This document shows positions 5,968-6,089 of a stretch of 6,089 bases of DNA, piece by piece; position 1 is the first letter of the stretch; the number at the start of each line of letters is the position of its first letter. Source of the DNA: an uncultured Paraprevotella sp. GTDB lineage: Bacteria > Bacteroidota > Bacteroidia > Bacteroidales > Bacteroidaceae. The translations under genes and the position numbers were made by a program. The stretch spans positions 1 through 6,089 of the forward strand of contig CAJUDC010000136.1 of the NCBI GenBank assembly GCA_910584955.1, written 5' to 3'. The notes below the pieces were generated by a model. It was not told the origin of the DNA and made no database searches. It saw only the letters and a list, made by a program, of their open reading frames with translations.

Positions 5968-6033
5968 CTAGGCCGCACTATGGCTATGCGTACGCGCGCA
6001 AGCATGCTCGTGCGCCGAGGTTTGTTTTTTCAT
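5968..6033 (-). CDS. possible 21-codon histidine-rich small ORF
   Basis: On the - strand an ATG at 6033 opens a frame beginning M-K-K-Q-T-S-A-H-E-H and ending in TAG at 5968-5970. The 21 residues include five histidines. A hairpin (6048-6071) sits just upstream of the ATG, an arrangement resembling a leader peptide, but no downstream biosynthetic gene, clear promoter or attenuator follows, and most of the ORF overlaps a terminator-like inverted repeat on the other strand. I do not recognise it; it may be chance. Confidence 0.15.
   Translation of the reverse strand: MKKQTSAHEHACARTHSHSAA
5994..6030 (+). terminator. possible second + strand terminator-like hairpin
   Basis: An inverted repeat at 5994-6015 (GCGCGC arm against GTGCGC, one G-U pair and one A-C mismatch, tight CATG loop) is followed five bases later by TTTGTTTTTT at 6021-6030. 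The T tract is identical to that after the hairpin ending at 5861. An alternative longer pairing links GGCCGCAC (5971-5978) with GTGCGCC (6010-6016). The imperfect stem and the five-base gap make it weaker than the first terminator. Confidence 0.35.
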
Positions 6034-6047
6034 CTTTTATGTATATT

Positions 6048-6071
6048 GTACGGCTCTTTCGCAAGCCGTAC
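6048..6071. repeat. 8-base-pair inverted repeat with 8-base loop
   Basis: GTACGGCT (6048-6055) pairs perfectly with AGCCGTAC (6064-6071) around the loop CTTTCGCA. No U tract follows on either strand, so it is not a standard terminator. It could be a 5' leader structure for a gene beyond the window or for the small - strand ORF beside it. Confidence 0.4.
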
Positions 6072-6089
6072 CGGTGGAACCGACAGGTG

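Larger units (their letters stand above)
5666..6089. other. intergenic region upstream of the VapE-like gene, no convincing gene
   Basis: Apart from the tandem repeats, hairpins and the small ORF candidate, I see no gene with family resemblance. A + frame is open from 5941 to the window edge with ATGs at 5980 and 5986; the product has basic residues followed by a hydrophobic run (G-L-F-F-H-L-L-C-I-L), which could be the start of a signal peptide for a gene continuing outside. The terminator-like hairpin inside that stretch argues against it. A - frame beginning at 5861 has a good AAGGAG nine bases upstream but runs through the repeats and the VapE promoter in the wrong frame, so it was not called. 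Confidence 0.4.

Noticed and set aside
5358..6005. Long - strand frame (ATG at 6005 or, with a good AAGGAG, at 5861)
   Set aside because: It runs through tandem repeats whose 22-base period breaks the frame, through the VapE promoter, and about 240 bases into the VapE coding region in another frame. Its composition is a shadow of these features.
1..6089. tRNA or rRNA genes, insertion sequence ends, integrase attachment sites
   Set aside because: Looking on both strands I found no cloverleaf-like segment, rRNA-like sequence, transposase or integrase motif, or paired terminal repeats with target duplications.

Overview
The window looks like a Bacteroidales chromosome, most likely Bacteroides or a close relative, at the downstream edge of a capsular/exopolysaccharide locus. 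Three things point there: the WecG/TagA/CpsF-type glycosyltransferase, the VapE-like protein with a BT4734-type N-terminal domain that often sits beside Bacteroides polysaccharide loci, and a good match to the Bacteroidales promoter pattern (TTTG-like -33 box and TAnnTTTG -7 box) in front of the VapE-like gene. This is recognition by eye; no database was searched.

Left part (1-2904, + strand): an AT-rich, apparently non-coding stretch leads into a glycosyltransferase gene (210-929). The first ~90 bases of that gene are about 24% G+C, while bases 361-420 are about 53%, a sharp change inside one gene. After 18 bases follows a 619-residue DEAH-box superfamily 2 helicase (948-2807), whose C-terminal third seems to be built of WG-like repeats. 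The pair probably forms the tail of an operon and ends at a strong intrinsic terminator (2861-2904).

Middle part (2897-3715, - strand): a convergent gene for a 192-residue maltose/galactoside-type O-acetyltransferase with left-handed beta-helix repeats and a clear catalytic histidine. Its stop codon lies inside the terminator of the helicase operon. The 240 bases upstream hold a possible -7 box almost touching the start codon, imperfect ~33-base repeats and a 12-base palindrome, but no other gene.

Right part (3716-6089): a large G+C-rich - strand gene (3716-5599) for a VapE-like protein that joins a BT4734/primase-like N-terminal domain to a P-loop helicase domain, with a recognisable promoter at 5634-5665. 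The 490 bases upstream carry no convincing gene. They hold four 22-base tandem repeats, the last of which doubles as the left arm of a perfect + strand terminator hairpin, a second terminator-like hairpin with the same T tract, and two weak small ORF candidates.

Reading them together (inference): the glycosyltransferase would add a sugar to a lipid-linked intermediate of polysaccharide synthesis and the acetyltransferase could decorate a sugar. The helicase and the VapE-like protein are nucleic-acid enzymes whose role beside the locus is unknown. No complete mobile element, CRISPR array, tRNA or rRNA was found.
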